NCBI GenBank assembly: GCA_001803225.1
Contig: MHBF01000004.1
Span: forward strand, 1-47,040
Direction of reading: 5' to 3'
DNA from: Lentisphaerae bacterium GWF2_44_16
Lineage (GTDB): Bacteria > Verrucomicrobiota > Lentisphaeria > Victivallales > GWF2-45-14
Length of the DNA: 47,040 nucleotides
Below the pieces are notes generated by a model. The model saw nothing but the letters and a program-made list of their open reading frames with translations, was not told the origin of the DNA and ran no database searches. Each line of letters starts with the position of its first letter. The stretch's first letter is position 1. Below are positions 25,397 through 34,503 of the stretch, in pieces. Made by a program: the position numbers and the translations under genes.

Positions 25397-26062
25397 TCAG
25401 ATGGTGGCGTTGCGGGCGTTGCGGACAAAATTAATACATTTTTCGAGGGAACGTCCCTTGCCGTCTTCGGTTTTCAAACGGTTATTGGCGTCAACACCGT
25501 AAGGTTTTACAAGCTTGACGGCTTCGGCGACATTGCTTCCGTCAAGAGCACCTGCGAGTATCACCGGCAGAGGGCATTCTTTTACGACATTGGCGCTGAA
25601 CTCCCAGTTGTATGAATTCGAAACATTTTCCTGCCCTATGAGGTTTGGCTCCCTGTTGTAAGCGTCCAGAAGCACAGCGTCTATGAAAGGATAAAACTGT
25701 TTGATTTCAGGAACACATTTATTATCGACTATATAAGTGGAAAGAATTATTTTGCTACAGAGGGGCATAAGGTCCCTGAGTTTTTTGACTTCTGGAAGAG
25801 AACTTCCGCCGTGAAGCTGAACATTGCTTATGCCCGTCCTGAGGATGATTTCCATAATTTTGTCAGCCTCTTTGAGGTGCGTAACGATAACGGGTGTAAT
25901 GTAAGGAGGAAGCTCGGAAGCCAGTCTGGAAGCCGTGCTCGGCAATATAAAGTCTGTCGACGCGTGAAGCTGTCCAACCAGAAATCCCACCGCGTCCGCG
26001 TCAGCCTTTACAGCGACGTCAACGTCGTCCTGATTCCTTATACCGCATATTTTAATTCTCAT
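25397..26062 (-). CDS. Divergent phosphoribosylanthranilate isomerase-like (TrpF-like) protein
   Basis: A 221-residue barrel. The start IKICGIRNQDD is the TrpF hallmark with the catalytic Cys6. ISNVQLHGG and AVLLDAYN (with the general-acid Asp position) also match. The canonical Gly-rich phosphate segment after LLDA is replaced by a polar loop. The end reads GVDANNRLKTEDGKGRSL, where TrpF has DVSSGVE and GxKD. No other trp genes are in the window. Its start overlaps coaX by four bases at the end of a long operon. It may be a genuine but divergent isomerase, or a barrel with a changed substrate. The fold is sure, the activity is not. Confidence 0.75.
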   Translation of the reverse strand: MRIKICGIRNQDDVDVAVKADADAVGFLVGQLHASTDFILPSTASRLASELPPYITPVIVTHLKEADKIMEIILRTGISNVQLHGGSSLPEVKKLRDLMPLCSKIILSTYIVDNKCVPEIKQFYPFIDAVLLDAYNREPNLIGQENVSNSYNWEFSANVVKECPLPVILAGALDGSNVAEAVKLVKPYGVDANNRLKTEDGKGRSLEKCINFVRNARNATI

Positions 26063-26760
26063 ATATTATTCAACTCCCATGCTTTTGCAATACCGCGTAA
26101 TGTATAGTCAAAACCTGCAAAATCTAACCCGGAAATATTTTTAGTGAAAAAAAGAGCATCACCGCCAGTAAGCAGAGCCGAACAGTTTTCAAAACCCGGC
26201 TGAGCTTTTATTGAGGCCAAAATCTCTTTAATCATACCGACAGCGCCCCTGTCAACGCCAAATCTGATGGCTTCCCGCGTATTCTCCCCGATATTTTCAG
26301 AAAGTCTGTCTTCCATCTCTACCAACGGCAATTGAGCGGTAAACTCATGCAGGCCCTTCCTGAGCATAAAGCGTCCCGGCAATATGGCCCCTCCCCTGAA
26401 AGCCCTGGACGCGTCCACGACTTCAAAAGTAATGGCAGTCCCGCAGTCAATACAGACAGCGGGTAACTCCGAGAAATACGCCAGCATAACGGCGTTCGCC
26501 AGTCTGTCCGCGCCTACAGCAGAAGCCTCTACCTGAGAAAAATCCATACCGACACATTTATCAGCGCTCAAATAGAAGATGTCGTGACCTTTAAGTTTTT
26601 CCTTAACCGCCGGCACAACACACGCCGCCGCGACAGGAATCCCTTTTGGCAGCAAGTCAGCGGAAAATTGAGCGGTCGGGCATGTTTTTATATCCATGCT
26701 CCGCCCGTCATACAACGCATACTGCGTGTTGGTATTACCTATGTTCAAAATAAAAAGCAT
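26059..26760 (-). CDS. coaX: Type III pantothenate kinase
   Basis: A 233-residue CoaX, which phosphorylates pantothenate as the first step of CoA synthesis. GADRLANAVMLAY carries the catalytic Asp, then CIDCGTAITFEVVD and FRGGAILPG. The first motif reads LNIGNTNTQ, with Asn where the family usually has Asp (DxGNT), a change in the phosphate/cation site. The start is ATG 26760; the longer frame would need a TTG at 26781 within GAAAGAGAG, its likely ribosome site. It lies 30 bases after ruvX and overlaps the TrpF-like gene. Confidence 0.9.
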   Translation of the reverse strand: MLFILNIGNTNTQYALYDGRSMDIKTCPTAQFSADLLPKGIPVAAACVVPAVKEKLKGHDIFYLSADKCVGMDFSQVEASAVGADRLANAVMLAYFSELPAVCIDCGTAITFEVVDASRAFRGGAILPGRFMLRKGLHEFTAQLPLVEMEDRLSENIGENTREAIRFGVDRGAVGMIKEILASIKAQPGFENCSALLTGGDALFFTKNISGLDFAGFDYTLRGIAKAWELNNI

Positions 26761-26790
26761 ATCGGATTTACTCTCTTTCAACTCCGCGCT

Positions 26791-27216
26791 CTATTCCACA
26801 CCTGTGATTGGCATGCTGTCAAGGTAGCCTTGAAGTATGATTGAGGCCGCGAGGGAATCTATCTTTTCTTTTCTTTTTTTTCTGGACATATCAGTCTCAA
26901 TAAGGAGCTTTTCCGCGGCGGATGTCGTGAGCCTTTCATCATAAAGCAGTATTGGTATGTTCAGTTTTTTTTCGAGTTCGGAAGCGAGTTCACGAACTTT
27001 TTTTGAACTATCGCTCTCATCGCCATTCATGTGCTTGGGAAGGCCTATGATTATTTTTTCGACTCCGTTTTTCATAGACAGAGCGGCAATGGCGTCAATC
27101 AGATCTTTCATATAGGAAATTTTGATTGCCTCAAGGGGATGCGCGAGCATTCCCAGCGGGTCGCTCATGGCTACCCCTGTCCTGACAGTGCCGTAATCTA
27201 TGCCGAGAATACGCAT
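26791..27216 (-). CDS. ruvX: Putative pre-16S rRNA nuclease / Holliday junction resolvase-like protein
   Basis: A 141-residue YqgF/RuvX protein with an RNase H-like fold. The start ILGIDYGTVRTGVAMSDP carries the first catalytic Asp. VEKIIIGLPKHMNG, ILLYDERLTT (Glu) and the late KEKIDSLAASIILQGYLD (Asp) complete the site. Members mature the 16S rRNA 5' end. ATG 27216 shares its A with the TAA stop of the upstream guanylyltransferase, so translation is coupled; the longer in-frame ORF runs back into that gene and is rejected. Confidence 0.93.
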   Translation of the reverse strand: MRILGIDYGTVRTGVAMSDPLGMLAHPLEAIKISYMKDLIDAIAALSMKNGVEKIIIGLPKHMNGDESDSSKKVRELASELEKKLNIPILLYDERLTTSAAEKLLIETDMSRKKRKEKIDSLAASIILQGYLDSMPITGVE

Positions 27217-28310
27217 TATATAAACTTCGAGAGTTCGGGCCTGGCGGCTATGATATGGACGAGTTCCTTTATTTTCTGAACAGATTTGGCATTGCATATA
27301 AGAGTCGCGTCATCAGTATGGACGACAACCACATCTTCCAGGTCAACCGTAGCTATCAGGTGCTTGGAATCTCCTACGATTATGCAGTTTTTAGTGTCGA
27401 TGCCTTCATGAAGGCCTCTTATTACGTTATTGTTCTTCTCGGGCCTTATCTGATTTCTTAACGCCGTCCAGCTGCCGACATCGTCCCAGTCAAAAGAACA
27501 CTGGGCTACAACCACATTGTCTATCCTCTCCATAATGGAATAATCTATGGATATTTTATCAAATTTAGGATACTCTTCGACAAGGGTCTTTTCCAATGTG
27601 CCCGCGGGAACGGATTTCGCAATCACGTCAATCGAACGCATCATAGCGGGGGCGTATTTCTTAAATGCGTTGCATATTGTTGAAAGCGACCATATGAACA
27701 TGCCGCTGTTCCACTTGTAAGAACTGTCCTGAAGGAATTTTTCAGCCACTTCAAGGCTGGGTTTTTCTTTGAAACCGTTGCATTCAAAAAACTTGGTAGG
27801 ACCGCTGTATTTAATTTCCGCGCCGCAGTGTATGTACCCGTAACCGGTGCTGGGAAACGAAGGATTGACGCCGATGGTAACAACTTTGCCCTTTTTCGCA
27901 GCCTCAACGCTGTCCGAAATAACCTGTAACATGGAACTCGTATCCCTGATAACGTGATCAGAGGGAAGAACGGCCATTATGGCATCCTCCCTTTTCGCTT
28001 TAGCCTTGACCAGCGCTGAAGCCAGCGCTATGCACGGGGCGGTATCCCTGCCCACCGGCTCGCCCACAATATTTTCGGGCGGGATGGAGGCAAGGAGAGA
28101 CCTCATCGGAGCTATATAGTCCTGATTGGTTATAATTATAATATTTTCAGGCTTGATCAGAGGCATGAGCCGTTCAACGGTCTGCTCTATGAGCGTCAGG
28201 TTTCCGATGAGCCTCAAAAGCTGTTTCGGATGTGACGCGCGGCTCTGTGGCCAGAAACGCTCCCCCCTGCCTCCGGCCATCACAATTCCGTACAAATTTT
28301 CTAGTTTCAT
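27216..28310 (-). CDS. manC: Mannose-1-phosphate guanylyltransferase
   Basis: A 364-residue nucleotidyltransferase making GDP-mannose from mannose-1-phosphate and GTP, a precursor for surface polysaccharides and glycosylation. YGIVMAGGRGERFWPQSR is the GTP-binding signature; VLPSDHVI, TGYGYIHCG, FKEKPSLEVAEKF and WNSGMFIWS follow in order. It is the short form without the fused phosphomannose isomerase domain. ATG 28310 is preceded by GAGGA; a TTG at 28343 would give a poorer start. It sits between pilus genes and ruvX in the same long run. Confidence 0.9.
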   Translation of the reverse strand: MKLENLYGIVMAGGRGERFWPQSRASHPKQLLRLIGNLTLIEQTVERLMPLIKPENIIIITNQDYIAPMRSLLASIPPENIVGEPVGRDTAPCIALASALVKAKAKREDAIMAVLPSDHVIRDTSSMLQVISDSVEAAKKGKVVTIGVNPSFPSTGYGYIHCGAEIKYSGPTKFFECNGFKEKPSLEVAEKFLQDSSYKWNSGMFIWSLSTICNAFKKYAPAMMRSIDVIAKSVPAGTLEKTLVEEYPKFDKISIDYSIMERIDNVVVAQCSFDWDDVGSWTALRNQIRPEKNNNVIRGLHEGIDTKNCIIVGDSKHLIATVDLEDVVVVHTDDATLICNAKSVQKIKELVHIIAARPELSKFI

Positions 28311-28385
28311 TATGATACTGACATCCTCTTCTTCCGTTGACAATATTTACTTAGATACCAGAAAGTCCTCCCGGGGCCCGCGAAA

Positions 28386-29666
28386 TCAACTGGCGCCGCC
28401 GCCAAGTTTTTCGATGATGGAAATAAGCGGCATGAAGAGGGCTATTACTATAGTACCGACGATAACCGCCAGACCTACTATCATAAGAGGCTCTATCATG
28501 GAAGTAAGCACGTCCACCGCGTTATCCACTTCTTCATCGTATGTTTCCGCTATTTTATCCAACATTTCAGGAAGCTTGCCTGTCTCCTCACCTACTTCAA
28601 TCATGCTTATAACCATATCAGGGAATATTTTTGTGGCGGCCAGAGGTCCGGCCATACCCTCACCTTCCTTCACCGCGTCATGCACCTGCTGAACGGCATT
28701 TGACACTACCTCGTTACCGGCGGTATCTCTCACGATAATGAGAGCGTTAAGGACAGGTACGCCCGATCCCATAAGAGTACCAAGCGTTCTTGTAAATTTC
28801 GAAATTGAAGATTTTGAGATAATGGGCCCAAAAAGTGGCATCCTGTATTTTATCCAGTCGAGAGCGTACTTGCCCTTTTTCGACTTTCCTATAATTTTAT
28901 ACAGTACTACAACGCCCGCTATTACCCCTGCACCGGGAATGGCCTGCGTCTCCATGAGCTTACTTATGCCCATGACAAACTGGGTCAGACCAGGCAAAGG
29001 CTGTCCTTCCAGAAGTTCCGTGAATATCTTTTCAAACTTGGGAACAATAAAAAGCATCAGGCCGGAAGTAATAGCTACGGCAATAGTCATAACAACAGAC
29101 GGGTATATCATAGCCGATTTAACTTTGCCCGCAATTCTGGCCGCTTTTTCCATGAAGAGAGCTAATCTGTTCAGGATAACTTCCATCGCGCCCGCGGCTT
29201 CTCCCGCCCTTATCATGTTAAGAAAAAGTTTATTGAAGGATTTAGGGTTCTGCGCAAGGGCTTCAGAAAAGGTAGAGCCTCCTTCAACTGAGTTCGCTGT
29301 TTCACCAAGTATCTTCTTCAATGCCGGATTCTTGGACTGCTTTTCCAGAGTTCTCAGGGAACGTATCAGAGGAAGGCCCGCATCCAGAAGAATTGCGAGC
29401 TGCCTGGTAAAGATAGTCAAATCCTTCTGTTTTATGACAACAGGGCCGAGGGAAAGGCTCATATTCATAAGACCTTTCTTTTTGCCCGCGCCGCCTGCGC
29501 TTGGAGCAACGGCCTTCTTATCAGAGCTTTTCTGCGCTTTGATAGAAGTCGGGAACAATCCCTGCTCTTTCAGAGCTGACGCCGCCGCCTCTTCATTAGC
29601 GGCCTCGATTTTGCCTTTTTTCTCTTTACCATTGCCATCCATCGCTGTGTACTGAAATTGCGGCAT
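28386..29666 (-). CDS. pilC: Type IV pilus/type II secretion inner-membrane platform protein (PilC/GspF family)
   Basis: A 426-residue PilC/GspF protein. The N-terminal ~60 residues (FQYTAMDGNGKEKKGKIEA, ALKEQGLFPTSI) are the usual cytosolic domain. A Gly/Lys/Ala linker follows. Two repeated GspF domains begin KDLTIFTRQLAILLDAGLPL (about 83) and SKFTRTLGTLMGSGVPVL (about 285), with membrane helices around 190, 240 and 400. ATG 29666 has AAAGGAG 7 bases upstream; the TTG at 29672 is too close. It forms the membrane base on which the extension and retraction ATPases encoded upstream act. Confidence 0.93.
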   Translation of the reverse strand: MPQFQYTAMDGNGKEKKGKIEAANEEAAASALKEQGLFPTSIKAQKSSDKKAVAPSAGGAGKKKGLMNMSLSLGPVVIKQKDLTIFTRQLAILLDAGLPLIRSLRTLEKQSKNPALKKILGETANSVEGGSTFSEALAQNPKSFNKLFLNMIRAGEAAGAMEVILNRLALFMEKAARIAGKVKSAMIYPSVVMTIAVAITSGLMLFIVPKFEKIFTELLEGQPLPGLTQFVMGISKLMETQAIPGAGVIAGVVVLYKIIGKSKKGKYALDWIKYRMPLFGPIISKSSISKFTRTLGTLMGSGVPVLNALIIVRDTAGNEVVSNAVQQVHDAVKEGEGMAGPLAATKIFPDMVISMIEVGEETGKLPEMLDKIAETYDEEVDNAVDVLTSMIEPLMIVGLAVIVGTIVIALFMPLISIIEKLGGGAS

Positions 29667-29678
29667 AAGCAAGCTCCT

Positions 29679-30749
29679 TTATTTTTTACCTTGTTCAAGC
29701 TTCTGAAGAATACTCTGCGGGTCCTGTCCCTTAGTTATCATTTCACCGTATGAAATCATCTTATTATGATAAAGTTCAAGCAGGTGAGTGTCGAGTGTGT
29801 TCATGCCGTATTTCGCGCCGGTCTGAAGTTCAGATGTGATACGGTAAGTTTTATTCTCTCTTACCAGCGCCTGTATGGAAGGAGTCGTAACCATTATTTC
29901 GAAAGCGGCGACGCGCCCCGGCTTATCAGATCTCGGCAGAAGTACCTGGGAAATAACCGCGATAAGCGAAGACGCCAGCTGCGTCCTTATCTGCGCCTGC
30001 TGGTCTGTGGGGAACGCGTCAACTATACGGTCAACTGTTCTTGCCGCGCCCGTGGTATGCAATGTACCGAAAACAAGATGCCCTGTTTCCGCCGCTGTTA
30101 CGGCGGCGCGCATGGTTTCCAAGTCGCGCATTTCACCGACAAGAATAACATCAGGGTCCTGACGCAAGGCCCTTCTGAGGGCGTCTTCGAAAGACGGGGT
30201 ATCAGTGCCGACTTCCCTCTGAATCACCAAGCTTTTTTTATGTTTATGGTAAAACTCTATAGGGTCTTCAACCGTGATTATATGACAGTCCCTCTCCTCA
30301 TTTATTATATTGAGCATTGAGGCCAGCGTCGTACTTTTGCCGCTTCCTGTCGGACCGGTTACAAGGATAAGGCCTCTGGGACGGTAAAGCAGGTCTTTAA
30401 CGCTGTTCGGCAAACCTATTTTCTCAAGGGTCATAAGTTTATTGGGTATCTGGCGCAATACCATGCCGTAAGAACCTTTCTGCTTAAAAGCGCTTACGCG
30501 GAAACGGGCCTGATCTCCGAAAGCGAAACCAAAATCAACAGTACCCTTTTCCTGTATCTGCTGCTGCTGAGCGTCAGAGGTGATGGATTTGACAAGGCGC
30601 TCGGTATCTACCGCTCCCAGAATAGCCACTTCAAGCGGCGTAAGAGAGCCGTGAAGCCTAACCGTCGGCGCGGCATCCACCTCTATATGCAAATCGCTGA
30701 CCCCCTCATCAACCACGAGCTGGAGCAACTCACTCATTTCAATGGCCAT
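29679..30749 (-). CDS. pilT: Type IV pilus retraction ATPase
   Basis: A 356-residue PilT of normal length. The N-terminal PAS-like part has [17 protein letters not shown]. Walker A is [15 protein letters not shown] (about 130). The Asp box is [17 protein letters not shown], Walker B is [13 protein letters not shown], and the His box is [20 protein letters not shown]-type C-terminal residues read [14 protein letters not shown]. It powers pilus retraction, so the system is a motile type IV pilus and not only a secretion pseudopilus. It is 12 bases upstream of pilC. Confidence 0.95.
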   Translation of the reverse strand: MAIEMSELLQLVVDEGVSDLHIEVDAAPTVRLHGSLTPLEVAILGAVDTERLVKSITSDAQQQQIQEKGTVDFGFAFGDQARFRVSAFKQKGSYGMVLRQIPNKLMTLEKIGLPNSVKDLLYRPRGLILVTGPTGSGKSTTLASMLNIINEERDCHIITVEDPIEFYHKHKKSLVIQREVGTDTPSFEDALRRALRQDPDVILVGEMRDLETMRAAVTAAETGHLVFGTLHTTGAARTVDRIVDAFPTDQQAQIRTQLASSLIAVISQVLLPRSDKPGRVAAFEIMVTTPSIQALVRENKTYRITSELQTGAKYGMNTLDTHLLELYHNKMISYGEMITKGQDPQSILQKLEQGKK

Positions 30750-30781
30750 AAATAAGAACCTCCGTTAAACGTAAAAGTAAA

Positions 30782-32476
30782 TTATGTATATTTTAAAATT
30801 TCTTCCATAGTTGTCTCGCCGTTCAGAATAGAACGGACACCGTCCTCCCTCATTGTCCGCATGCCGAGTTCGCGGGCCTTATCTCTTATTATAACAGTAG
30901 GGGAATTCAGCATTACAAGATCATTTACCTGACTGTTCATTATAAGAAGTTCGGTTATGGATTTCCGGCCTTTATAGCCGGTGTCATTGCAGATTGAACA
31001 TCCTTTTCCATAATAAAACTTATTCTTCCCAACGTCTTCGCGGTCTATCCCGAGAAGACGCAAATCATCATCGGTAGGGTCAAAAGGGGTCTTGCAGTTG
31101 CTGCATATTTTTCTTATAAGGCGCTGTCCGAGAACGCCCACCAGAGATGAGGTAATAAGAAAGGGCTCAACTCCCATATCTATCAGACGCGTTATGGCAC
31201 CCGCGGCGTCATTGGTGTGAAGCGTTGAAAACACAAAGTGTCCCGTAAGGGAAGCCTGGATAGCCATTTCCGCGCTCTCCAAATCGCGGATTTCCCCGAG
31301 CATTATACGATCAGGGTCCTGTCGCAAAAACGCGCGCAGCGCTTTGGCAAAAGTCATTCCGATGGAATCATTTATCGGTACTTGTATAATGCCTTCCATG
31401 TCATATTCAACGGGGTCTTCAGCGGTAAGAATTTTATCTTCTATGCTGTTTACTTCTTTCAATGCTGAATAAAGCGTGGTGGTTTTACCGGAACCGGTAG
31501 GTCCCGTAACAATAAGTATTCCGTTAGGGAAACGTATTATTTCGCGGAGTTTTTCAAGGACGTCCTGCCCTATGCCCAAAGCATCGAGGTCAAGATTGAC
31601 GACAGACCTGTCCAGCACTCGAAGCACCACGGATTCCCCGTAGGAAGTCGGAAGCGTTGAAACGCGCAGGTCAACGGGTTTACCGCCTATTTTTAATTGT
31701 ATTCTGCCGTCCTGAGGCCTGCGGCGTTCCGCTATGTTCAAACCGCTCATTATCTTGACGCGGCTTATTACCGGTATGGCAAGGTTTTTTGGCGGCGGGG
31801 CCATTTCATAAAGCGCTCCGTCTATGCGGTATCTTATCTTGAATTCCTTTTCGAACGGCTCAAAATGGATGTCGCTGGCCTTGTCCTTGATGGCCTGATA
31901 AAGTATAACGTCTACAAAACGCACTATAGGGGCTTCATTTGCCACGCTTTCAAGGGCCGCGTCAGGCTCGGCGAAAGGATCAATGTCACCTTTTTCCTCA
32001 ATATCCATTTCGGCGAGCATGTCGTGTACCGAGCCGATATTTGTAGGATAGTATTTTTCAATAGCGTTGTCTATCTGATTCTCTGATGCTATGAGAATGA
32101 AAATATCATGATTAAGAACAAATCTCAATTCATCGGCAACCTGATAGTCAAGAGGATTTTTTGAGACGACGGAAAGAGTCGTTCCGTCAAAATTTACCGG
32201 AAGTATCCCAAATTTACGGGCTATATCTGACTCGACCATCTCTATGACTTTTTTCTCAACATCTGTCTTAGAAAGGTCAACAATCTCCGAACCGATGTTT
32301 GTGGCTATCAGTTCAAGAAGCGAATCCTCGGTCAGTATCCCGAAGTCTATAATCACTTCCGCCAAAGCCTTGCCGCTTCTGATGTGTTCCTCCTCAATTT
32401 CCGCCATCTGCTCCTTTGTGCAGATTTCCGCCGTAAGAAGCATATCTTTCAAGGCCTGGCTTTCAGTATCAAGCAT
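30782..32476 (-). CDS. Type IV pilus assembly/type II secretion ATPase (PilB/GspE family), copy 2
   Basis: A 564-residue extension-type ATPase. Residues ~1-150 are an MshEN-type N-domain (LAEVIIDFGILTEDSLLELIA, ARKFGILPVNFDGTTLSVV), which in relatives can bind cyclic-di-GMP. Catalytic part: Walker A GPTGSGKTTTLYSAL, Walker B IMLGEIRDLESAE, His box TGHFVFSTLHTNDAAG. The zinc four-Cys motif is CSNC...CSIC, ending NDTGYKGR. It lies 43 bases after a paralogue of the same layout. Whether they serve one machine or two cannot be told. Confidence 0.92.
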   Translation of the reverse strand: MLDTESQALKDMLLTAEICTKEQMAEIEEEHIRSGKALAEVIIDFGILTEDSLLELIATNIGSEIVDLSKTDVEKKVIEMVESDIARKFGILPVNFDGTTLSVVSKNPLDYQVADELRFVLNHDIFILIASENQIDNAIEKYYPTNIGSVHDMLAEMDIEEKGDIDPFAEPDAALESVANEAPIVRFVDVILYQAIKDKASDIHFEPFEKEFKIRYRIDGALYEMAPPPKNLAIPVISRVKIMSGLNIAERRRPQDGRIQLKIGGKPVDLRVSTLPTSYGESVVLRVLDRSVVNLDLDALGIGQDVLEKLREIIRFPNGILIVTGPTGSGKTTTLYSALKEVNSIEDKILTAEDPVEYDMEGIIQVPINDSIGMTFAKALRAFLRQDPDRIMLGEIRDLESAEMAIQASLTGHFVFSTLHTNDAAGAITRLIDMGVEPFLITSSLVGVLGQRLIRKICSNCKTPFDPTDDDLRLLGIDREDVGKNKFYYGKGCSICNDTGYKGRKSITELLIMNSQVNDLVMLNSPTVIIRDKARELGMRTMREDGVRSILNGETTMEEILKYT

Positions 32477-32519
32477 AAGTCTCCGTCTCCGTTGTCTGTA
32501 TTAATCAGGCTTAGCCTAA

Positions 32520-34232
32520 TCAGTTTTCGTCCTGAACCGTCGCGCCTATTACTTCCTCAAGCGAAGTAAGTCCGGCGGCGGCTTTCCTCAGCGCGTCCTC
32601 GCGCAATGTCCTCATACCACTCTTTCTGGCGGCATCGCGGATGGTACCCGCGGTAACTTTCTTATATATCATGTGCTGAATTTCTTCAGACAATATAAAT
32701 ACCTCATATATGCCCACCCTTCCCCTATATCCCGAGTTGCCGCATTCCGCACACCCCCTGCCCTTCATGAACGTGGACTTCTTGATGAATTCATCCGAGA
32801 GTTTCAGGAGCTGTATTTCTTTGGGTTCCGGTATATAAGGAGCTATGCATTTTTTGCATATTCTGCGAACAAGGCGCTGGGCCATAATCGCACGCACTGC
32901 GGAAGCCACAAGGAACGGCTTAACACCCATATCGATCAGACGGGTTACCGCGCTGGGCGCGTCATTGGTGTGAAGCGTACTGAACACAAGGTGCCCGGTA
33001 AGCGCGGCGTTGATGGCAGTTTCCGCCGTTTCAAGGTCTCGTATTTCACCAACCATGATAACGTTCGGCGCCTGACGCAGCATTGAACGCAGAGCGGCGG
33101 CAAAAGTCATGTTAATCAAATGATTTACCTGCACCTGATTTATACCTGAAAGCTGATATTCAATAGGGTCTTCCACTGTAATGATTTTCCTGTGCGGTGA
33201 ATTCATGGTATTCAAAAATGCGTAAAGTGAAGTCGTCTTACCTGAACCGGTAGGCCCCGTAACCAGAAAAACACCCTCCGGCAGAGCAAGCACTTTGTCA
33301 ATCAACTCCTGGTCGTCAGAGTAAAAACCGAGTTGCGGGATATCCAACTGAATACTTGATTTGTCAAGTATTCGCATGACTATGCTCTCTCCGTGCGTGG
33401 TGGGAACGCTTGACACGCGCAAATCTATATCTTTCTGGCCTATTTTCAGCTGAATACGACCGTCCAGCGGTATTCTTTTTTCTGAAATGTCCATTTTGGC
33501 CATAATCTTCAGACGGCTGGTTATATTGGGCTGAAGATATTTGGGAGGACTTTCCATTTCCTTAAGCACGCCGTCAATCCTGTAACGGACCCGGTAACGT
33601 TTTTCAAGCGGCTCCAGATGTATATCGCTCGCCCGCTTGTTGAAAGCTTCGATTATAAGCAGCGAAACGAGCTTGATTATAGGCGCGTCATCGCCCTGCT
33701 CAGCACCTTCCTCATCAAGGGCCCCGCTCATCTGTGCTTCAATCTGCCCCGTCTCATCCATTTCGCCTATAAACGATTCCACGCTCTGGGAAAGACTTCC
33801 GTAACGCTGGTCTATGACTTTCTGTATCTGCTCCTTTGGCGATATCACGGCTTCCACGTCACATTTCAGGGCATAACGCAGGGAATCCAGGGTTTCCATG
33901 TCAGTCGGGTCGCTCATCGCTATTGTAAGCACTTCGTCATGCTTCATCACAGGCACAATATTGTATCGCTTGGCTATGTCGGGGGGAACGGTCTCTATAA
34001 TTTCGAGAGGTATCTGATAGCCTTCAAGATCAAGCGTTTCCAGCCCGTAATGCTGGGCCAGCATCGCCATCATTTCATATTCATCGACATATCCGAGTAT
34101 CTTGAGGGCGTCTATTATATCGTGTTCCCCGTTGGATTCGGATACCTTTTTCCAGCCCTCTTCAACCTGTTCCTCGGTCAACATGCCGTATTCTGTCAAA
34201 AGCTCAAGGATGTAATCGCTATTTTCCGTCAC
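32520..34232 (-). CDS. Type IV pilus assembly/type II secretion ATPase (PilB/GspE family), copy 1
   Basis: A 570-residue ATPase, first gene of the long minus-strand run. An N-domain of MshEN type has LTEEQVEEGWKKV, ALKILGYVDEYEMMAMLAQ and IAKRYNIVPVMKHDEVLTIA. Walker A is GPTGSGKTTSLYAFL, Walker B IMVGEIRDLETAE, His box TGHLVFSTLHTND. The zinc motif is CKKC...CAEC, ending GNSGYRGR. I set the start at GTG 34232 (GAGGAG 9 bases upstream). The GTG at 34265 would add 11 residues but its only ribosome-like bases touch the codon. The 270 bases upstream should hold the operon promoter. Confidence 0.92.
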   Translation of the reverse strand: MTENSDYILELLTEYGMLTEEQVEEGWKKVSESNGEHDIIDALKILGYVDEYEMMAMLAQHYGLETLDLEGYQIPLEIIETVPPDIAKRYNIVPVMKHDEVLTIAMSDPTDMETLDSLRYALKCDVEAVISPKEQIQKVIDQRYGSLSQSVESFIGEMDETGQIEAQMSGALDEEGAEQGDDAPIIKLVSLLIIEAFNKRASDIHLEPLEKRYRVRYRIDGVLKEMESPPKYLQPNITSRLKIMAKMDISEKRIPLDGRIQLKIGQKDIDLRVSSVPTTHGESIVMRILDKSSIQLDIPQLGFYSDDQELIDKVLALPEGVFLVTGPTGSGKTTSLYAFLNTMNSPHRKIITVEDPIEYQLSGINQVQVNHLINMTFAAALRSMLRQAPNVIMVGEIRDLETAETAINAALTGHLVFSTLHTNDAPSAVTRLIDMGVKPFLVASAVRAIMAQRLVRRICKKCIAPYIPEPKEIQLLKLSDEFIKKSTFMKGRGCAECGNSGYRGRVGIYEVFILSEEIQHMIYKKVTAGTIRDAARKSGMRTLREDALRKAAAGLTSLEEVIGATVQDEN

Positions 34233-34430
34233 AGAAAAAATCTCCTCTGTCTTTACAGTTTTCACCTCAAAACAAAAATATCAACTCAGCTGAAACATGC
34301 TTTTTCCCCAAGCTCCCGGCATATTAGCAAACCGATATTTCCACAAACTTATATGTTTAAAACAGATTTTTCAAGCTTTTTCCCGTTTTTTGCCGGACTT
34401 TAATTTTTTCAGTTTTTTCTCTCCGGACTA

Positions 34431-34459
34431 TTGACTTACCATAAAACAATATATATAAT
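34431..34459 (+). promoter_or_regulatory. Promoter of the second glycan locus
   Basis: TTGACT (34431-34436) and a perfect TATAAT (34454-34459) are 17 bases apart. The start would be near 34466, about 40 bases before the regulator's ATG. The -35 and spacing equal those of the other regulated promoter at 6180, but no CATGT palindrome is present, so a different regulator acts here. Confidence 0.7.
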
Positions 34460-34503
34460 ACAGCACAGAACATTCATTAATATCAAGCACAACAATAAAA
34501 TAT

